DNA of 64,000 nt from NCBI GenBank assembly GCA_003344405.1, contig NOWV01000037.1, forward strand, positions 186,001 to 250,000, given 5' to 3'. The first letter of the stretch is position 1. Every line of letters starts with the position of its first letter. The translations under genes and the position numbers were made by a program. The notes under the pieces are model-generated. The model saw only the letters and a list, made by a program, of their open reading frames with translations. It was not told where the DNA came from and made no database searches. This DNA is from Trichoplax sp. H2 (taxonomy: Eukaryota; Placozoa; Uniplacotomia; Trichoplacea). Positions 25,850 through 39,580 of this stretch are shown piece by piece.

Positions 25850-28800
25850 CCAGAAGATGACTAAGATGTAATAAAGCAAAGTGCATTCTATGTGGTGACT
25901 AACTTTTCGATTTTTATAGCAAATCTACTTAGATCACTCAAATATTGGTGTTGAAAAGAAATGTGAAAATTATTCGTGAAAGAAATCTGAAATCCGATTG
26001 TTAATTCGATCTAGTTATAGCAACATCGGCAGTACTTGATAGACTAGATTAGTAATATTGGACTGTATTAAAATATTTGAACCCCAACCATGGAATTTAA
26101 GAGTAGATTGTAATGACAGAAAATAAAACATTAAATTTCGACCTATAAATATCAATAATATATCATAAGTTAGCACCAAACGGCTTGTATAGTGCTAAAT
26201 TGTGCCTATTTAGTCGAGAATATCTGGTAATATTTCTTTAAAAGCTATAAAACTAGAAGTAATACTTTTAAATATCGCCGTGACAATATGCATATCGCGT
26301 CTTATCTTTATGTTCTTACTTTAAGAGATGAATCAATTTAGCAATTATTGACTTAATATTTAAACCACATTCACAAATTTTATGATTTTATCTTACTTTT
26401 TAATTGGATAAAATTCAAACTACAAATTTAGTATATTGAATGGAATTGAACATTTGATAGGAGTCTAAGTGCAGTCAGGGGTCGCTAGACCCATATTTAC
26501 TCACTAGCACAGCTAGTTAAGTTATATCAGAATTATTGACGTCTTGAAATTAATTTATCTTAATGACTGATTGATATTAATGTGGAGAAAATGTATGTCA
26601 TGCATCAGCAATGTTCCTTTTCAGTATAATTTTGTATGAAATATTTAGCATCTTGGACTGTTACTGGTTGTACCACCCTGTCATTTCCATTTCTTATTAG
26701 TAAGCGTTAATTACTTCTAGTGCTGTGTTAACAGAATTTTAAACTAGACGACATTAGTTGAAAGTTTTCGAGAACGATATCAGAGGGAAATGATGCAACA
26801 AAATTCGAACAATATCAACAATAGAAGTACAGAAATAGTGTCAGCTGATTATAGAAAAATAAGCCTTGATAATTAAATCATGATTAAGCTAAATCAATTA
26901 GTAAAGCAATGTGGTCAATAGGGATAAAGAAGTTAGACCGGATGGTCTATTGATGATTGTTAGTGTATGATTGATAATCATCGCAGTAACCAAGTGGCAT
27001 TAGTAAAGTATAGAGATGCTATTGATGTCTCACCATGTGGGAATTCTATTTTCCCACCGAGTATTAATATCAATTAAAACTATCGAATGAGACGACTGGA
27101 ATAAACTAATTAGGATACATACAATGCCGATAATAATGGTTGAATGGAGTTGATCCATCCGCAGAATGTAATTACATCATGCATGCTTTCTATCCAGCAT
27201 GGTTATCAATATCTTTACAGCTAATTTTGCTGTAACTGACATCGGATAGGAAAGATCACAAAGAGATAAAAACTAGTAAATACTAAGATAAGCTTTGCCT
27301 CTGCTTTTGAGCCGCGTATGTGCTAAAGACTGGTCGAAATTACTTAATATTAAATATTATTTTGAGAACCAAAATCTAAACCGTACTAATTGATACCTGT
27401 CTTATTAGACGATTAAAGTATATTTGAAAGAAATTCTCATCCCGATCGCCATCAATACTCATTTCAATCGTGATATTTTCATTTTTTATTTATCGAATAA
27501 ACCTTTTAAAGATTTTATATCATGCAAAAGATGTGATGGTTGGCATTTTAAAATAATATTAAATTAATCACGTATTAAATTGAGACATGTATGGATAAAG
27601 AAAATAGTAGACATAAAGTTTTAGTATCTTACTCCGCCTATTATACTCTTTGATCAATCTCCACCCATCACAGAAAGATAATATAATGCTATTCTCATCA
27701 AAACCATCATTATCTCGTTGATAACAAGTGGAAAGAAATAATAGATTTAATTAAAGCTGGGAATTGTTACATTTGCCTCCGTTTCTACAAAAAAAACTAT
27801 TAAATATCAGATTCCTTTTTACGTGAGATGATCATATTTGATTACCTAATTACTCTATATTAAATATAGAGAAAAATAAGAATGCTACCTTTAATATAGT
27901 AAAATTAGGCCCTAAAATATAACATCAAATAATAATTATCAAATGGTAACGATGAGAATCTGACAAATGGTTCTTGCCTAAATATTTGCTCGTAATCACA
28001 ATTAACCGTATAGATGATCATCTAATTGTTAACTGCTAAATATAAGATACGCTACACTAAAATATTAAAGCAGCATTCTTATTCGCGAGATCATGCGATT
28101 GGATTTTGAGAAATAATAGAAAATTTAGTGTATTGGAGAGACAACATATATATGAAGTAAAATTTGAACTAAAAATTTGGTATTGACGTTACAATTCTAA
28201 AAATGGTTGGATAAAGCGTCATAGATCGAGCATCGTATGTCTTTCATGTTGTAATATGCAAGATACTATGATTAATGGTGATCGGAGAAAGGTTGATTAA
28301 AATTATCATTTCAATTATAGAGAATTAGAATGAAGCGGATGATTATAATTTAACGCAGGCTTATCTATCAAATGCTTAGAAAATATTCTTAAAATAATTA
28401 AATTTTAATTCAATCCTTGCTATGATGAAAAATTCAAAACACCGCATTCTTTTTTTCAACATCAATTAAAAATTAAATTAAAAGATAAGCCAGTAAATCA
28501 GTCTCCAAGTGATACTTTTCTTCACTTTAGTTCAAGTAAAATAAACACATAGCTCTTCCTACTATTCTGTCAACAAGGTGGCAAAACAAATCAATTACAA
28601 AGCAATAATTGATTTACTATTTGCTTGGTACTGTCTGCATACCTGTCAAAAATTATTATAATTTATTTCTGACTTCGAATAATTCAATATAGTACATTTC
28701 TTTGCATAATCATGATTACTTTTTGAGTAAATAGTAAATGGATTACAGTTTCTAATACGATTTAGTTATTCATCTCTGGTTTTTACTTTAATAATGAGAA

Positions 28801-31174
28801 GCATAATGGTGCTACTGAAACCTTTTGATTGCATCAAGATATAAATATATATTATAAAGGTGAATTATTTATAATAAGAAGATGATATGGAAAGATAAGG
28901 ATGAGCTTTAGACTGATTTCATCAGCATACTTTATGATATTTTCTTTCATGCAATGGGGTAGGAAAAATATCGATTGTTATTCATAACTAAAACTTTATG
29001 TCATTCTAGCTCGTAGCCTGCTTATTCATTTTTGCCTATTCTTTTTGCTTTCTAGTTTGCCGATGATACTGTCTAGTCGTCGCTCAAAAATTGAATAACT
29101 ATATAATATACTACTCTCTCTAGGGAATTATTATTTTAATCTTAAGCAATACACAGTTTGCATTAATTTAAAATGTTTATCAGTCGGATGACAGCAACCC
29201 ATTTCAAATTTGAACATATTGATACACTGATCGCTTGAAGATTGTTTAATCAATTGATCTATGTGCGTTATCAGACGATATTAAAGATCAATTGCAGATG
29301 ATGTAACTTGAATATAATATCAGTTTTCGATTTACACCTTAAACAGTCATAGAATTACTTCCTTTAAATTTTCCTTCAATACAAGTATTAACATCTCGAA
29401 ATTACCAGCAACTAACCCATCAAGAGGACTGATTAGAAACTGCTGAATGAAACAAGATAATCTTTTATGGTCGAATTGGTTGTGATCGAATTGCCCACCC
29501 TCGCTCATTCATCATTTAAGGCAAAATAGAATGAATTAACTATTGTAGATTATGGATGATAACTTTATATCCATTTTATCGATCAATAATATATATACAG
29601 AGCGTTTGAGATGATTGCTTGATTGAAGACCAATTCTTATTTATCTTCTATTTAATATTGGCCAACTGCTCCTGAATGGATTCATGGCAGCCATGCAACC
29701 TGCCTTATTCTCATGATGCTGATGATGATTGCTGATAAAAATTAATAGCTTCACAGTTGAATAAAGAATAGTTCACATAGCTTACTTGGAAAAGAAAAAT
29801 GTGTTATTCAAGTTATTTATCGATTGTTTGAAAATCAGTATGATCATCGCTCTAAAATTAGAAAACAGTGAGATAATAATGACAAAAGGAAGTTATATGA
29901 TCAGTTCTACTGAGCACGAAGATCTACTTTACGTGGGAAATGTACTCGTAAAGTCATTTCAACTTCTAGTATTACTTAAGTAGTATTTTTGGGGGGTATT
30001 TTTCTTCATGTACAGTCTATCAAGTTGATCGAAACTTGACTTAACTAACTATAATAGATAGCACTATTAATGGATATCCAATAGTGTCAGCAAGATGGAG
30101 TATAACATGTCTATTATATTTTTCCAACCCAAACTGTCTATTGCTATTATCAACATTACATTGAATGTCTTGTCTCATTTTTTAATACGTCTAATCTTCA
30201 TTTGTTAGGTTGAAATAACATATATCATCATTCTATTCAATCATCAAGTAATAACAACTGGACTATCTCTATTCAATTAGTCTGATGGCTATTCATGACA
30301 ACGATAGACCTATTAATCCATCATCATTATTCCTTCATCTCCATAATAATAGCAGATAATTTTTAGCCATGTTGTAGCTTTACATGATGATGTCTTTAAT
30401 GCCTTGAACTCATGGGATCTATTGTATGTCTATTATCCAAATGATAGTATTGTTTGATCTTTAAGTTATTTGTTGGTTCAATGCACCCTGGTGATTTGAT
30501 GATATTGGACAAGAAGTTAAGGCATACTGTCTATTGGAAATTAATACACATTTTGTCTTCATGGGGTGCTGAGGGTAGGAAATCAATGGGGGTGTGAGTG
30601 ATCAAGATAGAAACTGAGAAAATAACTTAAATATACCCATACAATCAGTATTACAAAGTGAAATAACAGATTAAACTTGTAATAATAATTCCTATCAACA
30701 ATTAACCGACTGTTCATCATACAGTTAAAATGCTGAATAGAGGACAAAAGACAAGCCAAAGAGGTGGGGGGGAATTTAAATTAGTTCAACGATTGCAGAC
30801 CACATTGAAAACAGTCGGCTATACTTACCACCTTATGACAAAGGAAAAAGAACAGCAGGTAGAAAGCCTTTAAATGAGTCAACTGTAAGGCGTATTACCT
30901 CAGTTACTTTCATCGCTACATCAAGTTCACATCGATCAATATTGCAATTTACCATACTTTTACCTACTTCTCTATTTTTACTAGATTGACTAACTTTTCA
31001 ATTGCTGTATTAGTACTATTCCAGTAGGCATCCTTGAACTACTTTTTGGGATAGAGTTGCAATCATAGCCGAAATTACTTTTTTTATGCAACAAATTTGC
31101 CTTGTCCATCGATAGTGTCTTATCGTAAGTTATTTGCCCCTAGCAAAATTTCATTACAACTATTTCTTAACATA
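25850..31174. other. Non-coding region upstream of the Hmx gene
   Basis: About 5.3 kb containing the presumed promoter and 5' UTR of Hmx. I could not mark a transcription start. The + strand frame at 29786-29983 has no recognisable feature. The Hmx frame stays open upstream to about 31097, but the first in-frame ATG is at 31175. Confidence 0.45.
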
Positions 31175-34100
31175 ATGACAGAAGATAGTCAGGAGAGAAA
31201 GCAAAATGCCTTTTCCATCAGCAATTTACTTTCCAAGAATCCAGCATGTCATAATGATGCTCATGTAGCTAAAGACAATTATCCAAGTCGTGATGGTAGT
31301 GAATCACCTGGAGATGAAGATAGTTCAGATTCTTGTTCCGTTGTATCATCCGATGGATCACCATCACAAGAAAATCAACTTGAAGGTAAATAATGTTTCA
31401 TAAATTCAATTGACCAAATATTTATTTTTCGTCGTCATTTGAGCTATTTTTTCAAGTTGATACTTTATTTGATGAAGTGTTATCGCATTTGATCCTCGAT
31501 TGCATACTCTCTTTGATAGCTAAAAATTTAGTTCAATATCCATTATTGAATTTCGTTGACAAAGAAAGTAGCAGATTATTGCTGCTGTTATTAGTACTGA
31601 ATCTTAGTTTATACTTCAACTAACAGTAATAATAGCAATTCTTTCCGTTTCCATATTGCTCGTATTTACTAATTCTCTCTCAACTGACTGACAATCTACC
31701 CTATTGAATTAATCGACTAGAAGGTCGTCGACTATAATAGCATTAGGCTATTCTTGATTCTGATTACTAAAGACATCTGCATTATTTCCAATTAGGTCAT
31801 GAATATTAATAATGTTGCCATATTAATCAGTTGTTAAAACTGCATTTGTGTTAGAATTAAAGACTGAAACAATAGCTTTGACTTGATGACACAAGTTTCG
31901 AGTATTTCACCATATTCTGTCATTAAGATAATCCACTTAGTAAATTACTATTTTTATTATTTTAATCTTAGATTAACGTCATCGTTGTGTAGATAATTTA
32001 CTTTATCCAATTTTATTTAATTAATTATTTGCAGGAATACCATATTTTCTCCGTAACATAATTCAGTTAATTTGCGGATCGAATAATTAGCATAGGATTT
32101 CAATTTTATTCGATCATTTCAATCTGAAATCAATCACTTCTGACCAGCATCAGTAGAAAATGGTAATCATCATCGATGATTTGATCTAGAGTTATCGGAA
32201 ATAGTTAAATATTAAATAAGAGTCGAAATTGTAATAGCATTTGCCAATTTATCCTAACTCTTACCCAACTACGGTAATAAAAACTGTACAGGGTAGAATC
32301 AATCGACCAAGATGACAAATATAATTTTTATTTATCAAATAAATTAAAGTCTATCAAACCGCAAACAGTAAAGAATTATCCGCTGCTTTCTTGATTATTC
32401 AAACTAGGATATTTTATTTACCACTGAAATAATCCTAATCCATACGAAATGGATGTAAAAGTATTGTTCAACCACAATAAAAGCTTAGTGGAGTGTAACT
32501 TGGAATGAAATTGATTCTTGCGCAATTATACTCTATATTACTTTCATCGCCTTTGTGATACTAACGAATCTTAAATTCATGCTATATGACCACCGCGATT
32601 AAACGTTCAATGTCCTATAATACAGATTAATGTTAATAACTCGTCAATTCGCATAAATTTTGAATCAGGCCTCATCTATCTTTACTATCAATTCGCTGAT
32701 TGATTAGATTAGATTTTGTTTATAAAAATCTTAATGACCAAGTATTGATATGATGCGTACAATTTTATCCTTTCTTCGACTTGAAACAAAAGTTGATTAC
32801 AATGAATAAATTATTTTAAATAGTTTGCTGATTAGATCTTATTTTGATTTTCTTTTTACTTTTAATTTTTCTACTTCGATACCGTTTACGACAGGAATCG
32901 GAAATATTTACTTAACTTTGATTTTTCATTACTAACGATAACATCTGTTCAATTATCTGAATTGACTGCGACATTATGATTTTATTTTACGGCAAAAATT
33001 TCCAGAATCTCTTATTGATTATTTGTTTATCCTGGAAACGATATTATAAGATTGAGAAAGAAAATTTATTTATAGATTCTAATGATAGGCCGAATACACT
33101 ATACAGTATCAGTATGAACACAGAGTCAGAAAATAGGACTTATGAGTCTCTTAGCGTACAAATATAAATTAGATATCTTATATATATGTATATACAGTAT
33201 AGTGCTATAACATTTCATGAAATCTTTATAACGTGCGCAAACCAGAAAAAAAAATAGGGAGGCGTAGTTTCTCTGCAATACAATTGTTTCTTATTCCCAA
33301 ATTTTCTTGCCTGAAAAAAATTTCGATACGATTGTCAACATCGTCATCATTCCTGAGTTTTGGCGCTATATTGTTCAATTATATCGATCTGATCTAAGCC
33401 TTTGACAATATTTTGTAATGGCTGAAATTGGCGATGAAATGCTGTATTTATTCAGTAATGGATAAATCTTTTTTTAACGCAATACCTTCGCTAAGGCAGT
33501 ATCTGTGAACGCTTTTAGTCTATAGCAAGTCTTAAAATGTTTAGTTCAATATGCGTAGGAATGACTATGACCTTTAATGCCGTGATGATTATTACATCAA
33601 CACTAATTATATACAGATATAGCTAAGGTTACCAACATTATTCCAATGGGCTAAAATACTTTCTTTAAATTTAACCATTAGGTAAACCTAATGGCCAAGG
33701 CCATCATCGCCATCATCGTCATCATGATCATTCTTCTCAATCTAAAAAATTAAAAAAGAAAAATAAGAAAAAGAAGACCAGAACTGTCTTTTCACGAACT
33801 CAAGTTATTCACTTAGAAGCAACATTTGATCAAAAGAAATATTTATCATCAGCTGAACGCGCTGGTTTAGCTAATTTGTTATGCTTAACGGAACAACAAG
33901 TTAAAATTTGGTTTCAAAATCGCCGTAATAAATTGAAACGTCAATTAGCCGAGATGAAAGCAAGTAATATGATGACATTAAGAGCACAAGGTTTCAATAA
34001 TGGTGTATCACCAGTCTATTATCAAGAAAGAACGCCAACTGGTATTAGCATGTCCAATGCTGAAATTATTCGAACACTACCTCAGGCAGCATTACCGCAT

Positions 34101-34199
34101 CCATCACCAATCCATTATCCTCAGGCTCATCATTTGCCTCATCATCCACATCCACTTTCTTTTGCTTCAATGGCACAACTACGCGCTATGATGATGTAA
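31175..34199 (+). CDS. Hmx: Hmx (NK5-type) homeobox transcription factor, complete, two coding exons
   Basis: Coding exons are 31175-31385 and 33682-34199, joined in phase 1 (GAAG|GTAAAT ... CCATTAG|GTAAA). They encode 242 residues ending at TAA 34197-34199. The N-terminus ([10 protein letters not shown]) carries FSISNLLSK at about residues 13-21, matching the short N-terminal motif of Hmx proteins. An acidic Ser-rich stretch follows (about 38-65), then a His-rich segment (78-87) and a Lys-rich run leading into the homeodomain at about 100-159. The homeodomain has Arg5, Phe8, Leu16, Phe20, Trp48, Phe49 and Asn51, and the Hmx signatures [18 protein letters not shown] and [10 protein letters not shown]. 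Position 56 is Leu where Hmx proteins I know have Trp. The tail is His/Pro-rich and ends AQLRAMMM. Hmx proteins are nuclear regulators, often of neural or sensory cell types in other animals. The role here is inferred from family only. Confidence 0.93.
31386..33681 (+). other. Hmx intron (2.3 kb)
   Basis: The intron starts GTAAAT and ends AACCATTAG, and interrupts a Gly codon. It separates the N-terminal motif exon from the homeodomain exon, the usual place for the intron in Hmx genes. The open frame at 32976-33167 inside it has no features and is not supported. A TATATATGTATATA run lies near 33178. Confidence 0.85.
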
Positions 34200-34315
34200 A
34201 ATGATCGTCATTTCCTATTTTGGTAAAGCCAAAGAGTAATGGGTACTAAGAATGTCGAATATCACCACAATTCCTGGTATGGTGGTCTATGATGAGAAAG
34301 AAATCTTCACGCTCT

Positions 34316-34321
34316 AATAAA
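34316..34321 (+). terminator. Putative Hmx polyadenylation signal
   Basis: AATAAA lies 117 bp after the Hmx stop codon, the first canonical signal downstream. Further A/T-rich alternatives follow beyond 34380, so the site actually used is uncertain. Confidence 0.5.
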
Positions 34322-37081
34322 GCCTCACGTTAAATTAATCATCGTTATGCCATCTTGTATCCCCTAATTTTCAATCACTGCATTTCTTGCTTATAAAATA
34401 TATATTAGTAATAATATAATAATTCATTGGATAGATATAAAAATTTCAAAACTGAAAGAATTGATCGTATTTATTGCAAACAACAATTCGTAATTTTAAC
34501 AAGATCCATATCTATTTGTTGTTAGTGACTGCTCAGATTAATCGTATGATTGAATCTAATTTATTGCTTTCAAGTCCAACTATCATAACGTAAACAGAAT
34601 TTGTTCTTATGTTGATTAAGGATAAATTTGATAAAATGTACAATTTAGGAATTTAGGAATTCAGCCCAATTTGTTATAGCCTGATATTTCGATTAGCCAT
34701 CTTTGTTGTATTCTAAGTTGCTTTCGATGAGTTAACCGATATATCTTCTGCCTTATCTAATTTAAAGAGGTAATTTTTAGTCAAATGACAGACTATTGGT
34801 TTTATTTATGACTCTGTTCTACATTTCACGATACTTATGATTGATATTCCGTTGCTGATTCGCTAACTCACTGGTTCATTTATTTAAAGCGTTGTAACAT
34901 ACAGTCTCCATTACTCCTCTCCACCTTAACAATTTTAAAATTATAAACACAAATATTTACCTAGCAAATAGTAGAAAGTTACAATGGGCAAACATCACTG
35001 ATGGTGTTAAGGATAGAAATTGGTTAAATTGACTGATTTTCAATATAAGCTATTGCACGCCCAAGATAAGATATTAGTTGATAATATCAGTCTGTAAGAG
35101 GTCATTATATTAAAACTGGATTGGAAATGAACGTCATATTTATATATCGATATAAATTAAAAATATTAAAAAGAAAGAAATAATTCCTTCAGCAATAAAC
35201 TAAAATGCACTTAATCTTGATTTAAAAATATCACCAAATTAATCAATAAAATTCATTCAATTCGAGCTTTGGAAAATTTTGCCAAGTGTCTATTTTACAC
35301 GATAATGACTTAATAAATCGTTTTTAATAGGATATTTACGGTAGCAGTATCAACTAGTTGACGGCTTCGTCCGTATTTTCACTAATTTGATGATTGCTGA
35401 TGGCACGCTAGCTTTCCTGCTCTCATTACTAATAATTTTTTAAGTGATAGCCCCTACGCAAGTAAAGAAAAAGTACTATTAACAGTTTACGATATATCAC
35501 CCATAAATTTAATAGGGCTCTACCCTAGTATTTACGGCAATGCCAATAATTACGCTATTTGAGTCATCATAAATGATGACTATTCTAAGAGAAAGGCTTT
35601 TCGACGCTATCCCAGAGCAATAAAAAATGTGAATACTTTTAATAATTTAGTGGTAATGCATTCTATAATTAATCATCCCTTACTAATCTAGTGTCGCAGC
35701 CAAGATAATTCTAGTCGAATCCTTAGTTCTATGGCAATCTCATTTTTATTCATATTTGCTATGGTAAGGATACGTGAATATAGCTAGTTCTATCCATAAG
35801 CAGGTAGCGTACACAAGATTTAAACCCTTCATTGTTCTATTTATATTTTAAATGTTACGCATTCAATATTATCAGATTTAGAAGTGATTGGGAATCAAGT
35901 TTCTGCTATCTTATTTTCGGAGCCGCCAAACATGCAAAATTGTAATATAATATGGTTGGTCCCATAATCTAATTTTTATTTATGTATGCGCGAAAGATGA
36001 GTAAGGCCATGCCGAACATCTACTTTTCCTACTTTCTGTACCTCATCTATCCATTTATAAGCGTTAATGTTCTGATCGTAAAATGAAATTACGATATCTC
36101 CGAACCGTATAACTAAGCCAAGTTTATTAATGCTAATAAAGTATTAAAATATGGATAACTTGTAAAGTATTTTTCATGGATCCTTAGGACCAACATTATC
36201 TTGATTTTGAGTTACTTCCATTTGAAGGGGAAAATAATAGTCTGTCTATGTGTAATCATTAGTTGTAGACTACTATATCGCTATTCAAAAGTTGGAAAAA
36301 TTAAGTACTTTAATCCAACAACTTTGATCTTCTATTGATGCCGGTATTATTTTCGTTCGCTGATTGTAATAGATGTCACAACATTTAAATTTGATTCAAA
36401 TTGGATGAAAATGCATCAAAATAGGACCAAGACGGTAGAATATTTTTCTATCCTATGCATTTAGGATGATTGATTATCTTATTCTCTTCAATGCTCAATG
36501 GCGTACAAGAAACAATAACAACTTGTCTCCTTCTTTTTGGGATTAGAATGCGGTCGCAACTATGAATCAACGACTCAATTTTTGCTTTCTTCATTACTTT
36601 CTAACGTATACGTTACAGTTTTATTTTAATCTTTGTTGTAATAATTCTATGGTGGTCTTTAATGATTGTTAATACGAATTCAAACAGAAATGATTAAGCC
36701 TCGATTGATATCGTATGCCATCGTCTTCAATTGTTTTCTATAAAGAATAACTTACTAATGTTCAAGAATTATGCTATGAATAAGTGTTATTGAATATTAA
36801 AAGTGATAAATCATCGCATAGGAATGTAAAAATGAATGAAAATTTCTTTCATTCTGCATTGATTTGTTGATATTTTAGAACCTGAATGTACCATCATTGA
36901 TTCAAGATATTCAGGTAGATGTGCAACTTAGAGTACTAATGACTACCATTAAAAAATCTCATGTATTGAGACGTTCAATTTATTTCAAGGCTTATGAGGA
37001 TATTTATAAAAAATTTTGAATGATTCCAATAAGGTAGACTAGCTAGTATCTAATCATATCTGAAGAGATCGGCTAGTAAAC
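34322..37081. other. Non-coding DNA downstream of Hmx
   Basis: About 2.8 kb between Hmx and the first tandem array, with no open frame or RNA gene that I can support. Confidence 0.4.
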
Positions 37082-37472
37082 AAACTATAGAATTTGGTTA
37101 TCAACTGACGATGGAGTGATTAGTTTCATATTAGAAAGCTTATCCATTGATGCATTCTACTGACTAAACTATAAAATTTAGTTATTAACTGACGAATAGG
37201 CGATTTGTTTCGTATCTGAAAGATGATCCATTAATGAAAGTTATTGAATAAACTATAAAGTTTGGTTATAAATTGACAATGCAGGGATTTATTTCATATT
37301 AAAAAGCTGATTCATTGATGTTATCTCCTGACTAAATCTATAAAATTTGGTTATTAACTGACGATTGAGTGATTAGTTTCATATTAGAAAAATGATCATT
37401 AATATAATTTACTGACTAAAACATACATGCAATGGATTATTAGCTGATCTATTGATGGATTTTACTGACTAT
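37082..37472. repeat. Tandem repeat array, about 84-bp unit, 4-5 copies
   Basis: The unit begins near AAACTATAAAATTTGGTTA and continues through ACTGACGA, GATTAGTTTCATATTAGAAA and CCATTGATG to TACTGACT. Starts are at about 37082, 37165, 37250, 37334 and 37418, a spacing of 83-85 bp. The copies have diverged by substitutions and small indels. All frames are broken by stops, so it is not a coding repeat. Confidence 0.85.
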
Positions 37473-39059
37473 TAGATTCAAAATGTAATGTTTGAAATTT
37501 CTGTAACGTTAAGATAGAATCCAATCGGATATTTCCTTCTGCAATTTATGGTAGACCTTCACTCGTATTTTACATTTTATCTAGGTGTCTACAAATGATA
37601 TCGTAACTTATAATACTGGAACTCGATTAATGATAGAATAAACAGCGGAAAAACTTTTAATCAGGAACTTCCTATTACCAACACCTCTTTTTTGGCTAAC
37701 TGAATGCAATTCAAATAACTTAGCATTGAAATGGCTAATTATTGAATGGAATCAATCAATGAAAGTTATTTTATGTAATGAAAGCGTAAATAATTCTCAC
37801 TTTTATTCCTATTTTACTTTATTGGCAAGGATAGAGGATCCTCTCATTTACTCTTGATCCATCTCATCCAATATTATAAAAGTTTCAAAATTCAATTACA
37901 TTAGCCGTGATAAAAAATTAATTTTGAATGCTGTAAATTAATTCAAACAATATTGATTAGACATTTAGATTGATTAGATTATGATTCAATTTCATCAGCA
38001 AGATGATAATCAGTTGACATCAAGATAGTATTATATATTAAGGGTTTGATTCAGGCGCTATTTAAAATTAACCTTGAATGCTATAAATTAATTAGAAATA
38101 CTTTATGATTGCTGCGCTTGAGTGAACAACGACTGTTTTTTTTCATTTATTTAGGAAAAGAATAAAACTTGTGGGGAGCATAGCAACCAAGTCATAATCA
38201 GGACTAGCTTTGTCTTTAATTAGCTACGTGTGATGCATAGGGATTTAGGTTTGATCGCACTATCAGCAACGCTCCTCCCTGTCTGGTCAGTAAATCAACA
38301 TGAAAGCATAGTGCCGGTAGTAATAGATGCAGCATTAAAATTGATTGATATAAGTAAGCCCTTGTTTTCCTATTCATATAGAATAGTTATACACATGGGA
38401 ATGTAAAATCTCACTTAAAACTGCCAAAAAATAATAACCTACAGTATTCTACTTCTTAATTAGTTCGATGATTAGCATTACGAGCAGTTATTATAAGTAA
38501 AGCGATTCACAAACAGGAATAAGTTCAAGGTTATACTAGCTAATAAACAGATCTAATTAAGTACAGCAGTAGTTGGAATATGAAATGTGTTTATGTCGGT
38601 TAAAGGGAAGTAAATAGTTCCAGATCCAGAGGTTTGATATATTCCAGAATTGCAGAGTAAAAAATCCACATTATTATGCCTTACTGACGATAAAAATTCG
38701 AAGTCATTAGTTGATAGATATACGAGTAAAAATGATTAAAGGTTCATTGAAGTTTAGCCTACCGAACTATTCCTTGCATCACTTTATTTATCACTGGCTT
38801 GGAGCAATGTTCATAATATGTTACTGCACTTTTAATTTATTGAGTACATTATTTCTAGGACGTACGTGTTAGAAGGTTATCTAGGGAATAGTTTGAATGA
38901 TTTATTAATAAATGAAATCGAGGAGTCTAATAGTCGGCAAGTCATTCGTTGGCAAGAAATGATTTTGACTGCTAAAGTTATATTACATACATGCAAATGA
39001 AGTATAGAGAGTAAAGCATATGAAAGATTGAAAAAAAACTTTTAAAGTTAATTTATTCT
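37473..39059. other. Non-coding DNA between two tandem arrays
   Basis: About 1.6 kb. The phrase TTGAATGCT(G/A)TAAATTAATT occurs at about 37925 and 38072, a possible short duplication. Nothing else was recognised. Confidence 0.4.
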
Positions 39060-39580
39060 AAGCTCTAGCCACTAAAAGTGTTACAGATCTGAAGTGATCA
39101 AGTTTTAACAATTATCGAGCATAGCTAATTGAAAATAAACTACTAGACATACTAGTGCTAACATGGTCAAGTTGTAGCATGTATCAAATGAACCTAACCG
39201 AAATATAAACTATTTGAGATATAAGTGTTAATTAACATGATTTAATTTTAGCAAATACCGAGGGTAAGTAATTGAAATATATACTACTAGGCATATCGAT
39301 ACTAGTATGATCAAGTTTTAGCAAATATCGAATTTTACTAATTAAAATTTAAACTACTAGGGATATGGGCGTTAGTAGAATCGAACATAACTAGTCGAAA
39401 TAAAATTACTAGAGATATGCGTGTTAACATGATTTAGTTTTAGCACTCACCAAACGTGCCTAATTGAAATATAAACTAACAGAGATGTCTATAGGTGTTA
39501 ACAAGATTAAATTTTAGCAAGCATCGAACGTTACTAATTAAATAAAAATACTAGAGAATGGCTGTTATCATATCCAATAT
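39060..39580. repeat. Tandem repeat array, about 70-bp unit, about 7 copies
   Basis: The unit contains TAATTGAAATATAAACTACT, then AGAGATAT, then GTGTTAACATGAT and TTTTAGCAAATA(C/T)CGAA. ACTACTAG-type landmarks recur at about 39137, 39207, 39283, 39351, 39403, 39474 and 39546. One interval (39351-39403) is short, so that copy has a deletion. The copies are diverged and there is no open frame. The array lies 5 kb downstream of Hmx and does not match the unit of the 37.1 kb array. Confidence 0.8.

Noticed and set aside
29786-29983. 65-codon + strand frame upstream of Hmx, considered as a leader exon
   Set aside because: It has no donor in frame that would join Hmx, and the Hmx first exon already starts with a typical N-terminal motif.
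31097-31174. Upstream extension of the Hmx frame (78 bp)
   Set aside because: It begins at TTG rather than ATG. The first in-frame ATG is at 31175, followed closely by the conserved FSISNLL motif.
32976-33167. 63-codon frame inside the Hmx intron
   Set aside because: No motif, and the two flanking Hmx exons join in phase without it.
34000-34191. Second + strand frame inside the Hmx homeodomain exon
   Set aside because: It is out of frame with the homeodomain and simply reflects the His/Pro-rich codons.
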